Source of the DNA: Anaerohalosphaeraceae bacterium
GTDB lineage: Bacteria > Planctomycetota > Phycisphaerae > Sedimentisphaerales > UBA12454
Direction: 5' to 3'
Assembly: GCA_021108375.1 (NCBI GenBank)
Contig: JAIORA010000012.1
Coordinates: forward strand, 186,001 to 250,000
Length of the DNA: 64,000 bases
The translations under genes were made by a program, and so were the position numbers. The notes beneath the pieces are model-generated. The model made no database searches. It was not told where the DNA came from and saw nothing but the letters and a program-made list of their open reading frames with translations. Position 1 is the stretch's first letter. Each line of letters opens with the position of its first letter. Below, piece after piece: positions 34,701-43,844 of this stretch.

Positions 34701-35492
34701 ATGCAGCAGCAACAACTGGAACATTTTAAGAAATATTTTGATGATTATGTCTCAACCTTCTACGGCGGTGATGAATTTGTGAACCAGAACATCAAGCTCA
34801 AGGTCGACCACACGAGGAGGGTTTGCCGGGAGATTCTGTTGATTGCCGCCTCCATTGGTTTAAGCGATGAGCAAAAACTCCTTGCCGAGACGGTCGCAAT
34901 TTTTCACGATATTGGCAGATTTGGCCAGTTCCAAAAATATGGCACTTATAGTGATGCCGAAAGTATCAACCACAGTGGGCTTGGGCTAAGGCTTATCAGA
35001 GAGAAAAAACTTCTCGCTGACCTGAGCAGCCGTGAGATAAAAATCATCGAACGGTCAATCGCCCTGCACGGCAAAAAAGATATGCCCGACAGCCTTGATG
35101 ACAAGACCGCCATTTTCTCAAAACTTATTCGGGACGCTGACAAGCTCGATATTTATTGCGTTATGTTAACGCACATTGATAACTTCCGCAAAAATCCCCA
35201 GCAGTATCTTGCGAGTATGGGCTTTCCGAATACTCGGCGGTGCTCAGCGGAAATTTTCGATGCGGTAATGAACAATCGCACGGTGCATTACAAGGATTTA
35301 AAAACGCTTGACGATATGCTTATCGTGCAGATGGGCTGGATTACGGATATTAATTTTGTTGAAACGTTAAGACAAATTAAAAAACGCGGGTACATTGAAC
35401 AAATGGCGGCACTGCTTCCGCATACTCCGGAGATGAAAAAACTCACCGCTCATATTTTGCGATATCTCGATGAGAAAATCGTAAAGGCTTAA
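34701..35492 (+). CDS. HD-domain phosphohydrolase
   Basis: A 263-residue HD-superfamily metal-dependent phosphohydrolase. The ligand set is visible: His37 (KVDHTRRV), His69-Asp70 (IFHDIGRF), later His residues (ESINHS, ALHGKK) and Asp145 in IRDADKLD. Such proteins hydrolyse nucleotides, signalling nucleotides or other phosphoesters; the layout is not that of a GTPase-linked SpoT nor an HD-GYP. Its stop overlaps the stop of the convergent gene by 4 bases. Substrate unknown. Confidence 0.8.
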   Translation: MQQQQLEHFKKYFDDYVSTFYGGDEFVNQNIKLKVDHTRRVCREILLIAASIGLSDEQKLLAETVAIFHDIGRFGQFQKYGTYSDAESINHSGLGLRLIREKKLLADLSSREIKIIERSIALHGKKDMPDSLDDKTAIFSKLIRDADKLDIYCVMLTHIDNFRKNPQQYLASMGFPNTRRCSAEIFDAVMNNRTVHYKDLKTLDDMLIVQMGWITDINFVETLRQIKKRGYIEQMAALLPHTPEMKKLTAHILRYLDEKIVKA

Positions 35493-36556
35493 CCCAACGG
35501 AAGGTTGTCGCACTCTGAAATTTCATAAAGCTTTTCCGGCCCCTCCGGCATCGCGGTTTTTGCGCTCAGGTATGCCGATTCGATAAATGCCATCGCAGCT
35601 AAGTCGTGTCTGGCTCCGTATCTTAATTTGTACTCATCGCTCATTAGCAATGCCCTGCCTAAATCTATTAACATTTCGGCAATACATTTTTCCGGACTAT
35701 GCGGGTACTTATGTTCTTCAATTAGCTTGTTGCTACTGTCGTAAACTGCCAGCCGGTTCATAGTAACAGCGATGTTTTGCTCAGGACCGTAAATTTGCAG
35801 CGGAACAGCGACTCCTCCTGCCGGGCCGAAATGTTTGGCGGCAGTAAAGTTCCCGATAAGTCCGTTGGCAAACTTCATAGAAATTTCCATAGTATCTTCG
35901 CCGAGATACTGCCTGGCTTTTTTATCAGCAGTCTGATTCGTCATCAATGCATAGACTTGTTGAGGCAGAGAAAAATTTAAAACTATTTCATCAATCAGCT
36001 CAAAGCAGTTGTTCAGTAGCACCCCCCCGCCGAGCAATTTTGGGTCGATATTTTTGTCGAGAGAATTTGTTTCACAAGAACCGTTGCCAAGACAGGTATA
36101 GGCCTTTATAAAATAGAATTGGCGAATATCGACTGTCTTAAGATAATCACAAAGCCTTTCAAAGCCCGGCGCAAATCTCATAGGACAGGCAGTGAGGTAC
36201 TCAACCTTATTTTTTTGAGCCAGCTTTATCAGTTCCCCTGCTTCATTGAAATTCGCGGCGGTAGGTACAAGTTTAAGAACGTTCGTCCTGTTTGATATCG
36301 CTGTTTTAACGTGTTCCATACAGCGGTAAAGCGGCTCGGCAACGAAGAGTATATCGACATCATTTTGAAGTGTAAACTGCCGAAAGTCATCGAAGGCGGT
36401 ACAGTTGTATTGCTGAGAAATTTTTTCAGCCTTTGCCATATCGCTGTCGGCGACCGAAACGATATCAAAAAGCCCGCACTCCTTTGCAGGTGCCAAAAAA
36501 CTAATCGCCCTGTCGTCAAGTCCGAGAACAGCAGTTTTAAATTTTGCCTGTTCCAT
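35489..36556 (-). CDS. Gfo/Idh/MocA-like oxidoreductase
   Basis: A 355-residue protein with an N-terminal Rossmann-like domain (AVLGLDDRAISFL, VSVADSDMAKAEKIS, VDILFVAEPLYRCMEHVKTA) and a C-terminal alpha/beta domain (GGGVLLNNCFELIDEIV, AKHFGPAGGVAVPLQIYGPE). This matches sugar or inositol dehydrogenases of the Gfo/Idh/MocA group. The nucleotide glycine motif is degenerate (GLDDRA rather than GxGxxG) and the usual EKP is replaced by KLVPT, so catalysis or cofactor use may have changed. The ATG at 36556 is preferred. It starts 23 bases after the dUTPase gene, so they may share a transcript. Confidence 0.65.
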   Translation of the reverse strand: MEQAKFKTAVLGLDDRAISFLAPAKECGLFDIVSVADSDMAKAEKISQQYNCTAFDDFRQFTLQNDVDILFVAEPLYRCMEHVKTAISNRTNVLKLVPTAANFNEAGELIKLAQKNKVEYLTACPMRFAPGFERLCDYLKTVDIRQFYFIKAYTCLGNGSCETNSLDKNIDPKLLGGGVLLNNCFELIDEIVLNFSLPQQVYALMTNQTADKKARQYLGEDTMEISMKFANGLIGNFTAAKHFGPAGGVAVPLQIYGPEQNIAVTMNRLAVYDSSNKLIEEHKYPHSPEKCIAEMLIDLGRALLMSDEYKLRYGARHDLAAMAFIESAYLSAKTAMPEGPEKLYEISECDNLPLG

Positions 36557-36578
36557 ATCTCGCAAGCCTCAACTGAAA

Positions 36579-36989
36579 TTACAAGTCGATGTCCTTGTTG
36601 TCGTCTTCGGTTTTTTCTGCCATCGAATAATTGTTGTCCTGCCTGGTATGATTGACTTGCAGTTTTTGCATATAAAGATTGTAAGCATCGTCGGCATTAA
36701 GCCCAACACATTGTGCAAGACTTATCCAGAAAAATAGCATATCGATAACCTCAACTCTGGCATTTTGCAGGTCATTGAGTTCAAACCTTCTGCCCTGCTT
36801 TGCCTCCTTGCACCAATGCTTCCAATATGTGCAATCGCGAAGTTCTTCAAGTTCATTACTCATCGCCGCAATATAATTATTCAGCCACAAACCTGCTTTG
36901 GCCGGGTCTAAATTTTCACGAATTTCTTTTGCGTCAAAGCCGGTACGCTTATTGAGCTGAGCCTGTTTTTTAAACAGTTCCTTGAGCAT
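36579..36989 (-). CDS. All-alpha dUTPase (MazG-superfamily, dUTPase_2 type)
   Basis: A 136-residue dimeric-type dUTP diphosphatase, which removes dUTP to give dUMP. LNKRTGFD, NNYIAAMSNELEELRDC with the ExxEE metal helix, WKHWCKEA and RVEVIDMLFFWISLA with the ExxD helix all follow the dUTPase_2 pattern. The last 25 residues are polar and variable. It lies between glyA and the MocA-like gene on the same strand. Confidence 0.85.
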   Translation of the reverse strand: MLKELFKKQAQLNKRTGFDAKEIRENLDPAKAGLWLNNYIAAMSNELEELRDCTYWKHWCKEAKQGRRFELNDLQNARVEVIDMLFFWISLAQCVGLNADDAYNLYMQKLQVNHTRQDNNYSMAEKTEDDNKDIDL

Positions 36990-37021
36990 AATTGATTATA
37001 TCCTTCCTTGAAAAGGTTTGC

Positions 37022-38284
37022 TTAATGCTTATTCGGAATAATAAAATGTTCCGGCACAGGAAATTCCGAACACAAAAGCAGAACTTCCCTTCCAACTTTA
37101 GCGACCACATCTTCGTTGTCGATATTCTCAGTGACAGTGTTAATCATCTCTGCAATTTTTTTCATCTGTTCCTGTTTCATACCACGGGTTGTTACCGCCG
37201 GGGTTCCGATTCTGTAGCCGTTGGGATTGAAAGGCTTGGCCGGGTCTCCGGGAATCGTGTTATAATTGCCGACGATTCCAGCTCTGTCGAGAGCCTTGGC
37301 AAGTTTTTTTCCTGATATATTTTTATTCCTCAAATCGATTAGGATAAGATGGTTGTCTGTGCCGCCGGTGAAAAGTTTGAATCCGTATCCCATCAAACTC
37401 TCGGCAAGTGTTTTCGCGTTTTTGATAACCTGTTTTGCGTAGGCGATAAATTCCGGCGTATCAGCCTCTTTGAGCGCAACTGCCAGAGCGCTTATGGTGT
37501 GCATATGCGGGCCGCCCTGAAGGCCGGGAAAAACAGCTTTATCAACACTGGCAGCGCACTCTTCTTTGCAAAGCAGCATTCCGCCTCGCGGGCCGCGAAG
37601 TGTTTTATGCGTCGTCGTAGAAACGATGTCAGCGTATGGCATAGGGTTTTGGTGCAGTCCCGCTACGACAAGGCCGCTGATGTGAGCGATGTCGCTAACG
37701 TGATAAGCGCCAACACTTTTAGCGATTTCGCCAAACTTTTTGAAGTCGATTTTTCTCGGATACGCACTTGCCCCTGAGATAATTATTTTCGGTTTGTGCT
37801 TTTTGGCAAGCTCCAGGATTTTATTGAAGTCAAACTGCCCTGTCTCGGTATCAACTTCATAGCTAACCGAGTTATATATTTTGCTGGTGTAACTTACTGT
37901 CCAGCCGTGACTTAAGTGTCCACCGTGCGGCAGCGAAAGTCCCATTATAGTCTCTCCCGGCGAAGCCAAAGCGCTGTAAGCAGCCAAATTAGCCACTGCT
38001 CCGGAATGCGGCTGTACGTTGGCGTGGTCTGCTTTGAAAATCTTTTTCGCACGGTCTCTCGCAAGCGATTCCACAAGGTCTGTTACCTGCTGGCCTTCGT
38101 AATATCGTTTGCCGGGATAGCCCTCAGCGTATTTATTTGTAAGGCAACTGCCTGTCGCTGCCATAACTGCTTTCGAGACATAGTTTTCCGATGGAATAAG
38201 ACGGATGGACCCGCTTTGGCGGGTAGCTTCCTGTCGAAGCAGTTCATAAATTTGCGGGTCATACTGTTCTAATGCGGTAATCAT
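37022..38284 (-). CDS. glyA: Serine hydroxymethyltransferase (GlyA)
   Basis: A 420-residue PLP enzyme that interconverts serine and glycine and charges tetrahydrofolate with a one-carbon unit. IPSENYVS at the N-terminus, NVQPHSGAVANLAAY, the VSDIAHISGL Asp-His pair and the PLP lysine in TTTHKTLRGPRGG (Lys227) are all present. Full length. The stop lies 32 bases before the dUTPase start, so glyA probably heads this minus-strand group. Confidence 0.95.
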   Translation of the reverse strand: MITALEQYDPQIYELLRQEATRQSGSIRLIPSENYVSKAVMAATGSCLTNKYAEGYPGKRYYEGQQVTDLVESLARDRAKKIFKADHANVQPHSGAVANLAAYSALASPGETIMGLSLPHGGHLSHGWTVSYTSKIYNSVSYEVDTETGQFDFNKILELAKKHKPKIIISGASAYPRKIDFKKFGEIAKSVGAYHVSDIAHISGLVVAGLHQNPMPYADIVSTTTHKTLRGPRGGMLLCKEECAASVDKAVFPGLQGGPHMHTISALAVALKEADTPEFIAYAKQVIKNAKTLAESLMGYGFKLFTGGTDNHLILIDLRNKNISGKKLAKALDRAGIVGNYNTIPGDPAKPFNPNGYRIGTPAVTTRGMKQEQMKKIAEMINTVTENIDNEDVVAKVGREVLLLCSEFPVPEHFIIPNKH

Positions 38285-38462
38285 TTTTACTCCTTTTCAA
38301 AGTTTTAGAGAATGCAGGAGGATTTTAGCAGAGACAACGCATAGAGTCTATCAATTTTTTGGCATTGATACCGTAATGAAAAACACAGAAATTTAGGTAG
38401 AAACATAACTAAAATAACAAAAAAGTTCGTTTTTTACCCTCGAAACACCATTCCCATCGCCA

Positions 38463-38905
38463 TTAGCCCCTGGGTCTTGTTCCGGGGGTACCTGCAAATT
38501 GTTTATCATTTTCCAATCGCTTAGCAGCTGAGCCGCGGGAGCGGCCGGAATGTTTTTTTGCACGGATTTTTTATTGCGTTCCCATCGCCGTTTAGCCCGT
38601 AGGTCTTGCCCTGAGCAAAGCCGAACGGGTCTTGCCCTGCGGGTTGCTGCATATTTTTCTATTTCGTCCGCATCACCATTTAGCCCCCTGCATTGCAGGG
38701 GGTTTCAGTTAGCTCTGGCAACTTGTTTGCCGGGGTTCTTTTTTTGTCATTCCCGCGAAAGCGGGAATCCATTTTAATCGGTCATCGCCGAAAAGCGATT
38801 CCTTAGTTTTGCCTTTTTACTTTTAGGTTTTTACTTTTTTAAAATCTGTGTTAATCTGCGTTTAATTTCTTTTGTCATTCCCGCGAAAGCGGGAATCCAT
38901 TTTTC
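38463..38905. repeat. Cluster of dispersed hairpin repeats between glyA and parB
   Basis: The gap 38285-39186 has no gene. TTAGC-headed hairpins lie at 38463-38490, 38591-38630, 38679-38707 (perfect CCCCCTGCATTGCAGGGGG) and 38707-38738. Two palindromes GTCATTCCCGCGAAAGCGGG occur at 38746-38775 and 38874-38905, with an AATCTGTGTTAATCTGCG phrase between them. Relatives occur in other gaps of the window, so these are genome-wide intergenic repeats. Confidence 0.7.
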
Positions 38906-38947
38906 TCTATTTCTTTTTTTCCTCTGTGAACTCCGTGGCCAATGAAA

Positions 38948-38963
38948 TGTTCCACGTGAAACA
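38948..38963. promoter_or_regulatory. parS: parS centromere site 1
   Basis: TGTTCCACGTGAAACA, the exact 16-base chromosomal parS palindrome read on either strand. It is the ParB loading site. Confidence 0.93.
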
Positions 38964-39049
38964 TCCCGTTTTTGTAGCTTTATGAGCAGCATCGTTTTAT
39001 GACTTTACGTCTTGATGTTTCTGACCGCCCTACCGTAAAAGCAAAAAAA

Positions 39050-39065
39050 TGTTCCACGTGAAACA
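39050..39065. promoter_or_regulatory. parS: parS centromere site 2
   Basis: Second identical TGTTCCACGTGAAACA, 102 bases after the first and 121 bases before the parB start codon. Confidence 0.93.
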
Positions 39066-39186
39066 TTTTTTAAAAGGATTTTTCTGGCTAACTCTGCTTT
39101 CGTATGCTAAAAATCTATTAGCAGAAATTTTAGCGAAAAAAACGCCTCTCGCAAGTCAAAAGCAATTCTAATCGAAGGAGCGAAAT

Positions 39187-40125
39187 ATGGTATCCAAAAA
39201 GAAAGACAAACCAAGACATCTCGGCAGGGGGCTGGAGTCTCTTATGGGTCCGATAACGACATCTATCCCGGACATTCAAATTAGCGAAATGGGCGACAAT
39301 AGCCATAACTTCCCTGAGGACAAGGCGTTACAAAAATCGCTCCTCGATTTATCACTGGAAGACATCGTTGTCAATCCTTATCAGCCCAGAAGCAGCTGGG
39401 ATATGAAGCAATTAACAGAGCTTTCAGAGTCCATAAAGACTAATGGTGTTATTCAGCCAATCATCGTGAGAAAAGCAGGTAATAAATACGAGATTGTGGC
39501 TGGAGAAAGACGATTTAGAGCTTCCGAGTTGGCAGGGCTCAACAAGATACCCGCAATGGTAAGACAGGCCAATGACGAGCAGATGCTTGAATTGGCCTTA
39601 GTGGAAAACATCCATCGAACTGACCTGAACCCGATTGAAAGAGCAAAAGCCTATCACAGGTATATTGAAACGTTCGATTTAACACAAGTCGAGGCCAGCA
39701 AAAGACTTGGCGAAGACAGGTCTGTTGTTTCAAACTACATAAGGCTCCTGGAATTGCCGCTTGAGATAAGAAATATGCTGATCGAAGGGTCTTTGAGTAT
39801 GGGACACGCTCGTGCGATTTTGGGCGTTCCTACCGATGATTTGAGACGTAAGCTGGCTAATCGTGCTCTGGCAGGGCGATTAAGCGTTCGCGAGGTCGAA
39901 AAACTCGTCAGGCAGCAGGCAACAGGCCAGCCGAAAAAGACTGCTAAGGAAATTATCAAGCCGGCACACATTCTCGACCTTGAGGAAAAAATGCGTTCGC
40001 AGCTCGGCACAAAAGTCAGCATCACCGCCAGGAAAAATGGCCAGCGAGGCAAAATTGTAATAGAGTTTTATTCGCTCGATGAGTTTGACAGTATTGCTGA
40101 TAGGCTCGGCGTTGTCAGTGATTAA
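39187..40125 (+). CDS. parB: Chromosome partition protein ParB
   Basis: A 312-residue ParB/Spo0J that loads on parS as a CTP-dependent clamp. The N-terminal HLGRGLESLMG is the ParA-interaction region. Next come VNPYQPRS, the CTP motif GERRFRASELAG, the ENIHRTDLNPIERAKAY box and a helix-turn-helix (QVEASKRLGEDRSVVSNYI). The C-terminal dimer domain ends IVIEFYSLDEFDSI. Two parS sites lie just upstream. No parA is adjacent or elsewhere in the window, which is unusual since parAB are normally a pair. GGAG lies 7 bases before the ATG. Confidence 0.95.
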   Translation: MVSKKKDKPRHLGRGLESLMGPITTSIPDIQISEMGDNSHNFPEDKALQKSLLDLSLEDIVVNPYQPRSSWDMKQLTELSESIKTNGVIQPIIVRKAGNKYEIVAGERRFRASELAGLNKIPAMVRQANDEQMLELALVENIHRTDLNPIERAKAYHRYIETFDLTQVEASKRLGEDRSVVSNYIRLLELPLEIRNMLIEGSLSMGHARAILGVPTDDLRRKLANRALAGRLSVREVEKLVRQQATGQPKKTAKEIIKPAHILDLEEKMRSQLGTKVSITARKNGQRGKIVIEFYSLDEFDSIADRLGVVSD

Positions 40126-40192
40126 TAACTGGCAGGGCGATCGCTTTAAAAGAAAATGCAATTATCAATGCTAAAAACGTAGTTTTTCGCAG

Positions 40193-41260
40193 TTAATCAA
40201 TGATAATATCTCCCGCGCCACTGCTTTTAATAAGCTCTGTTTTGTCAGTTGCGGGGATTATAATTGCTTCTGTTCGCGGCGTTTTTTCGACCAGCTCCAG
40301 GCCTTTTTCAATTCCCAGCACGCTAACAGTCGTCGCCATTGCGTCGGCATCAATCGCCTTGTCCGCAATAATAGTTACGCTCGTCATTTCGTAAGCACCG
40401 GTATTTGTGGTAGGGTTGATAATATGGCTATATCTTTTGCCAGCGATGATTGCATACCTTTGGTAGTCGCCGCTTGTTGCTATCGCTTTGTCTGACAAGT
40501 TTAACTTTAACAAGATATCGGCAGTGTAAATCTTTCGGCCTCTATTAAGATGCGTCATTTCAGGATTTTGCAGGCCGATTGTCCAGCCGTTACCTGTTGG
40601 GCTTTTGCCAAAACATTTTATATCTCCGCCAACATCGACCATCGCTCCGTCGGCACCAGCGGATTTTGCTGCTTCGATGCCTGCATCAATCGCATAGCCT
40701 TTGGCGATTGCGCCGAGGTCGAGCATCATTCCATCGACCTCGAATTTCACAGTCCTGTTTTCAGTATTGAAAATGAGCTTTTCATAGCCGATTTTTTCGT
40801 GGGCCTTTTTTAGCTGCTCAGCAGTTGGTGGGGCGTTTGCCTTGGCGCAGCCTTCCCAAAAAATTATCAGCGGGGCGACTGTGATGTCGAAAGCACCATT
40901 GCTTTTTTTGCTATACTCGATTGACTTCCGCAATACAACGAACAATTCAGGGGCAACTTCTACGGGCTTATTAAAGGCGTTGGCATTTACCCTACTTAGC
41001 TGGGAGTCGCTGTCGTACCTGCTCATCATTTTTTCGACCAACTCTATTTTTGCCATTGCCCCTGCAATTGCATCATCGGCAATTTGTTTCGTTCTGGCAA
41101 CAACGGTAATTTTGGCGAATGTCCCCATTACCAGCCGCTGGCCGCTTTGGGATACAATATCTTTTTCGCTATGCAGCTTTAGGCTTTTGTTTAGCAGAAA
41201 GAGCAGCGATGTAATTGCTATTACGAATGTAATAATGATTTTTAATTTTTGCTGATTCAT
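40193..41260 (-). CDS. apbE: FAD:protein FMN transferase (ApbE)
   Basis: A 355-residue membrane-anchored ApbE. An N-terminal helix (IIITFVIAITSLLFLL) exports or anchors it, with no clear lipobox. VMGTFAKITV, GAFDITVAPLI, LDLGAIAKGYAID, TSGDYQRY, HIINPTTN and DADAMATTVSVLG are the standard motifs, including Mg2+ and FAD contacts. It covalently attaches FMN to proteins such as RnfG/NqrC. No Rnf or Nqr genes are in the window. Monocistronic, divergent from the radical SAM gene. Confidence 0.9.
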   Translation of the reverse strand: MNQQKLKIIITFVIAITSLLFLLNKSLKLHSEKDIVSQSGQRLVMGTFAKITVVARTKQIADDAIAGAMAKIELVEKMMSRYDSDSQLSRVNANAFNKPVEVAPELFVVLRKSIEYSKKSNGAFDITVAPLIIFWEGCAKANAPPTAEQLKKAHEKIGYEKLIFNTENRTVKFEVDGMMLDLGAIAKGYAIDAGIEAAKSAGADGAMVDVGGDIKCFGKSPTGNGWTIGLQNPEMTHLNRGRKIYTADILLKLNLSDKAIATSGDYQRYAIIAGKRYSHIINPTTNTGAYEMTSVTIIADKAIDADAMATTVSVLGIEKGLELVEKTPRTEAIIIPATDKTELIKSSGAGDIIID

Positions 41261-41352
41261 AACTATACTTTCGTGAAGAACTCTGTCTATTATCTACTGT
41301 TGCTTGTGAATTATCAATTACATTTTGATAGAGTATTGTTATAATAGCACAG

Positions 41353-43137
41353 ATGAAAAACCGAGAGATAGAAATTCTGAAAGATGCTGTGGAAACTGAT
41401 TTCCTGCCGTTTGTCCGCAGGCCCAGCCGATATATCGGCGGGGAGGTTAACCAGATAAAAAAGGATTTAAACAATCGTGATTTAACTTTCGCTTTGTGTT
41501 TTCCGGATATTTACGAAATCGGAATGAGCCATACGGGTCTTGCGATTATTTATGATGTAATCAATAGCCTTGAATGGGCCTCGGCTGAGCGAGTTTTTTC
41601 CTTATGGCCGGACGCAGAGGAAGTTCTGCGAGAAAAGGGCATCAGCCTTTTTACTTTGGAGTCAAAAGCAGCGGTTTGCGATTTTGATGTTTTGGCTTTC
41701 AGTATTACAAACGAACTTTGCTATACGAATATTCTGAAGATTCTTGATTTGGCAGGGATTGCGCTGCGGGCTAAGGACAGAACTAAAAACGAGCCTTTGA
41801 TAATCGGCGGGGCGGGTATGAGTAATTGTTGTGAGCCGATAGCAGAATTTTTCGATATATTTATTCTTGGCCAGGGTGAAGAGACGGTTGTTAAAGTTGC
41901 CGAGCATTTGCGCGACAGCAAAATCCGAGGTCTTTCAAAGCAGCAGGTACTTATTGACGCGGCGAAAAAGTTTGACTTTGTTTATGTTCCTTCGCTTTAC
42001 AAATTTCAATACGATGGGTCGAAGATAAAATCTTTCAGGCCCGGGAATGATTCTTTGCCGGTGCGTTTTGAAAATGCTTTTGTGGAAGACCTTGACAGTT
42101 CACCTGTTCCGCTTGCTCCTATAGTGCCTTTTGCCGAGGCGGTTCACGAACGAATAAGCATTGAGGTAATGCGGGGCTGTCCGGGCAGATGCCGTTTTTG
42201 TCAGGCAAGCTATTGTCGCCGGCCGGTGCGTTTCAAAACTCCCGACAGAGTTTTTGAAATTGCCAAAGCGGTTTATCATTCAACCGGATTCGATACGATA
42301 AGTTTGCTGAGCCTTTCGACGGCGGACTATCCTTATCTTGAGGAAACGCTCGAAAAACTTGGTAAATATTTTGAATCTTTAAGGGTTGGCATTTCGCTTC
42401 CGAGCCTTCGTGTCGATGCCCAGCTTAGACTGTTGCCGAAACTTACTTCTAATGTTCGCAAGGGCGGTTTGACTATTGCTGTTGAGGCAGCCAGCGAAAA
42501 ACTTAGAAAAATAATTAATAAGCCAATTACAAATGAAAATCTTTTCGCCGCTGTTGAAGCCGCTTACAAAGAGGGCTTCGGAAAAGTTAAACTTTATTTT
42601 ATGGTAGGCTTTCCATCCGAAACTGAAGAAGATATAGAAGCGATAGCCGATTTGTGTTTTGATTTGGCAAAGCTGCGGAAAAGATTAGGCCAAGGCCCTG
42701 CGCAAATAAACGCCGCAGTCAGTTGGCTTGTGCCAAAACCGCATACGCCTTTTGCCTGGCTTGGCCAGAAGAGCGTTGAGTATTTTGAAAATGCTAAAAA
42801 GATAATCCTGTCCCGCAAAAAACAGATAAGAGCCAATGCGGTGCAATTCAAATTTCACGATATTGGTCAAAGCGTGATGGAATCGGCAATCGGACGCGGC
42901 GACAGACGGCTGGCCGATGTAATAGAATATGCTTACAGAAGCGGGGCGAAGTTCGATTTATGGAGCGAGCATTTCGATTTTGAGCTTTGGGAAAACGCCT
43001 TCCACAATTTCGGGCTGGATATAAATACCCTTGCTCAGCGCAGTTTCGATGCGGACGAAATTTTGCCGTGGCAGCATCTTGGCGGACCGAAAAAAGATTA
43101 TCTACTGAGCCACTATAACGATGCTATGAAGTTATAG
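41353..43137 (+). CDS. TIGR03960-like radical SAM protein
   Basis: A 594-residue radical SAM protein of the type usually found with a DUF2344/TIGR03936 partner or fused to it. The N-terminal section FLPFVRRPSRYIGGEVN, FPDIYEIGMSHTG and IIGGAGMSNCCEP is a B12-domain-like fold. The cluster motif CPGRCRFC is at Cys276, 280 and 283, followed by SLSTADYPYLEE and YFMVGFPSETEEDI. Function in the literature is unsettled; a tRNA or ribosomal modification role has been suggested. No DUF2344 gene follows here, and the fusion is absent. A TATAAT (41340-41345) lies so close to the ATG that the message may be leaderless. Confidence 0.8.
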   Translation: MKNREIEILKDAVETDFLPFVRRPSRYIGGEVNQIKKDLNNRDLTFALCFPDIYEIGMSHTGLAIIYDVINSLEWASAERVFSLWPDAEEVLREKGISLFTLESKAAVCDFDVLAFSITNELCYTNILKILDLAGIALRAKDRTKNEPLIIGGAGMSNCCEPIAEFFDIFILGQGEETVVKVAEHLRDSKIRGLSKQQVLIDAAKKFDFVYVPSLYKFQYDGSKIKSFRPGNDSLPVRFENAFVEDLDSSPVPLAPIVPFAEAVHERISIEVMRGCPGRCRFCQASYCRRPVRFKTPDRVFEIAKAVYHSTGFDTISLLSLSTADYPYLEETLEKLGKYFESLRVGISLPSLRVDAQLRLLPKLTSNVRKGGLTIAVEAASEKLRKIINKPITNENLFAAVEAAYKEGFGKVKLYFMVGFPSETEEDIEAIADLCFDLAKLRKRLGQGPAQINAAVSWLVPKPHTPFAWLGQKSVEYFENAKKIILSRKKQIRANAVQFKFHDIGQSVMESAIGRGDRRLADVIEYAYRSGAKFDLWSEHFDFELWENAFHNFGLDINTLAQRSFDADEILPWQHLGGPKKDYLLSHYNDAMKL

Positions 43138-43149
43138 CATCACGGCTTT

Positions 43150-43833
43150 TTATTTTTTTATTCCGACAGGTTCTACGATACCACCTTTAGCATCGGATTT
43201 ATAAAAATCTGTAATAATTTTCACAGCTTGTTCGGGTTCATCGACAACTGCAAAAACGTTCATATCTTCCGGGCTTATGTAGGCGTGTTTTTTCAGTATA
43301 ATATCTTTAATCCACTCAACCCCTCCGGCCCAAAATTCATTGCCCATCAATACTACCGGAAACTGTGCCTGCCTGAAAGTCTGAATCAGCACGAGCGATT
43401 CAAAAAATTCGTCCATTGTTCCAAAGCCGCCCGGAAAAACCACAAAGCCGCTTGCATATTTGAGGAACATAACTTTTCTGCAGAAGAAATATTTGAAATG
43501 CAGAGATAAATTCTGAAACTCGTTTGGCTTCTGCTCGAACGGCAGTTCAATGTTAAGGCCGATACTCTTTCCGCCGGCCTGGGCAGCCCCTTTGTTGGCT
43601 GCTTCCATAATTCCGCCGCCTCCGCCGGTAATAACCCCAAAATTTGTCTCGGCGAAAAGCGCTGCAGTTCTTTCCGCCAGATTATAATAAGGGTCTTCCG
43701 GCTTTGTTCTTGCCGAGCCGAACATCGAAACCGCCGGGCCGATAGTTGAAAGTTCTTCAAAGCCTTCTACAAATTCTGCCATAATTCTGAATATACGCCA
43801 GGTCTCTTCGGTTGGTACGTTAAAATCAGTCAT
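43150..43833 (-). CDS. LOG-family (TIGR00730-like) nucleotide phosphoribohydrolase
   Basis: A 227-residue Rossmann-fold protein of the LOG/YgdH-type group, which split a nucleotide 5'-monophosphate into base and ribose 5-phosphate. VSMFGSARTKPEDPYY, TGGGGGIMEAANKGA and the PGGFGTMDEFFE motif are diagnostic. The ATG at 43833 has AGAGGA 6 bases upstream; the frame runs on to a GTG at 43848 inside nth. It ends a minus-strand run and converges with the radical SAM gene 12 bases away. Confidence 0.85.
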   Translation of the reverse strand: MTDFNVPTEETWRIFRIMAEFVEGFEELSTIGPAVSMFGSARTKPEDPYYNLAERTAALFAETNFGVITGGGGGIMEAANKGAAQAGGKSIGLNIELPFEQKPNEFQNLSLHFKYFFCRKVMFLKYASGFVVFPGGFGTMDEFFESLVLIQTFRQAQFPVVLMGNEFWAGGVEWIKDIILKKHAYISPEDMNVFAVVDEPEQAVKIITDFYKSDAKGGIVEPVGIKK

Positions 43834-43844
43834 AGTTTTCCTCT

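Noticed and set aside
38285-38905. CRISPR array between glyA and parB
   Set aside because: The repeats are of different types and irregularly spaced, with no constant-length spacers and no cas genes.
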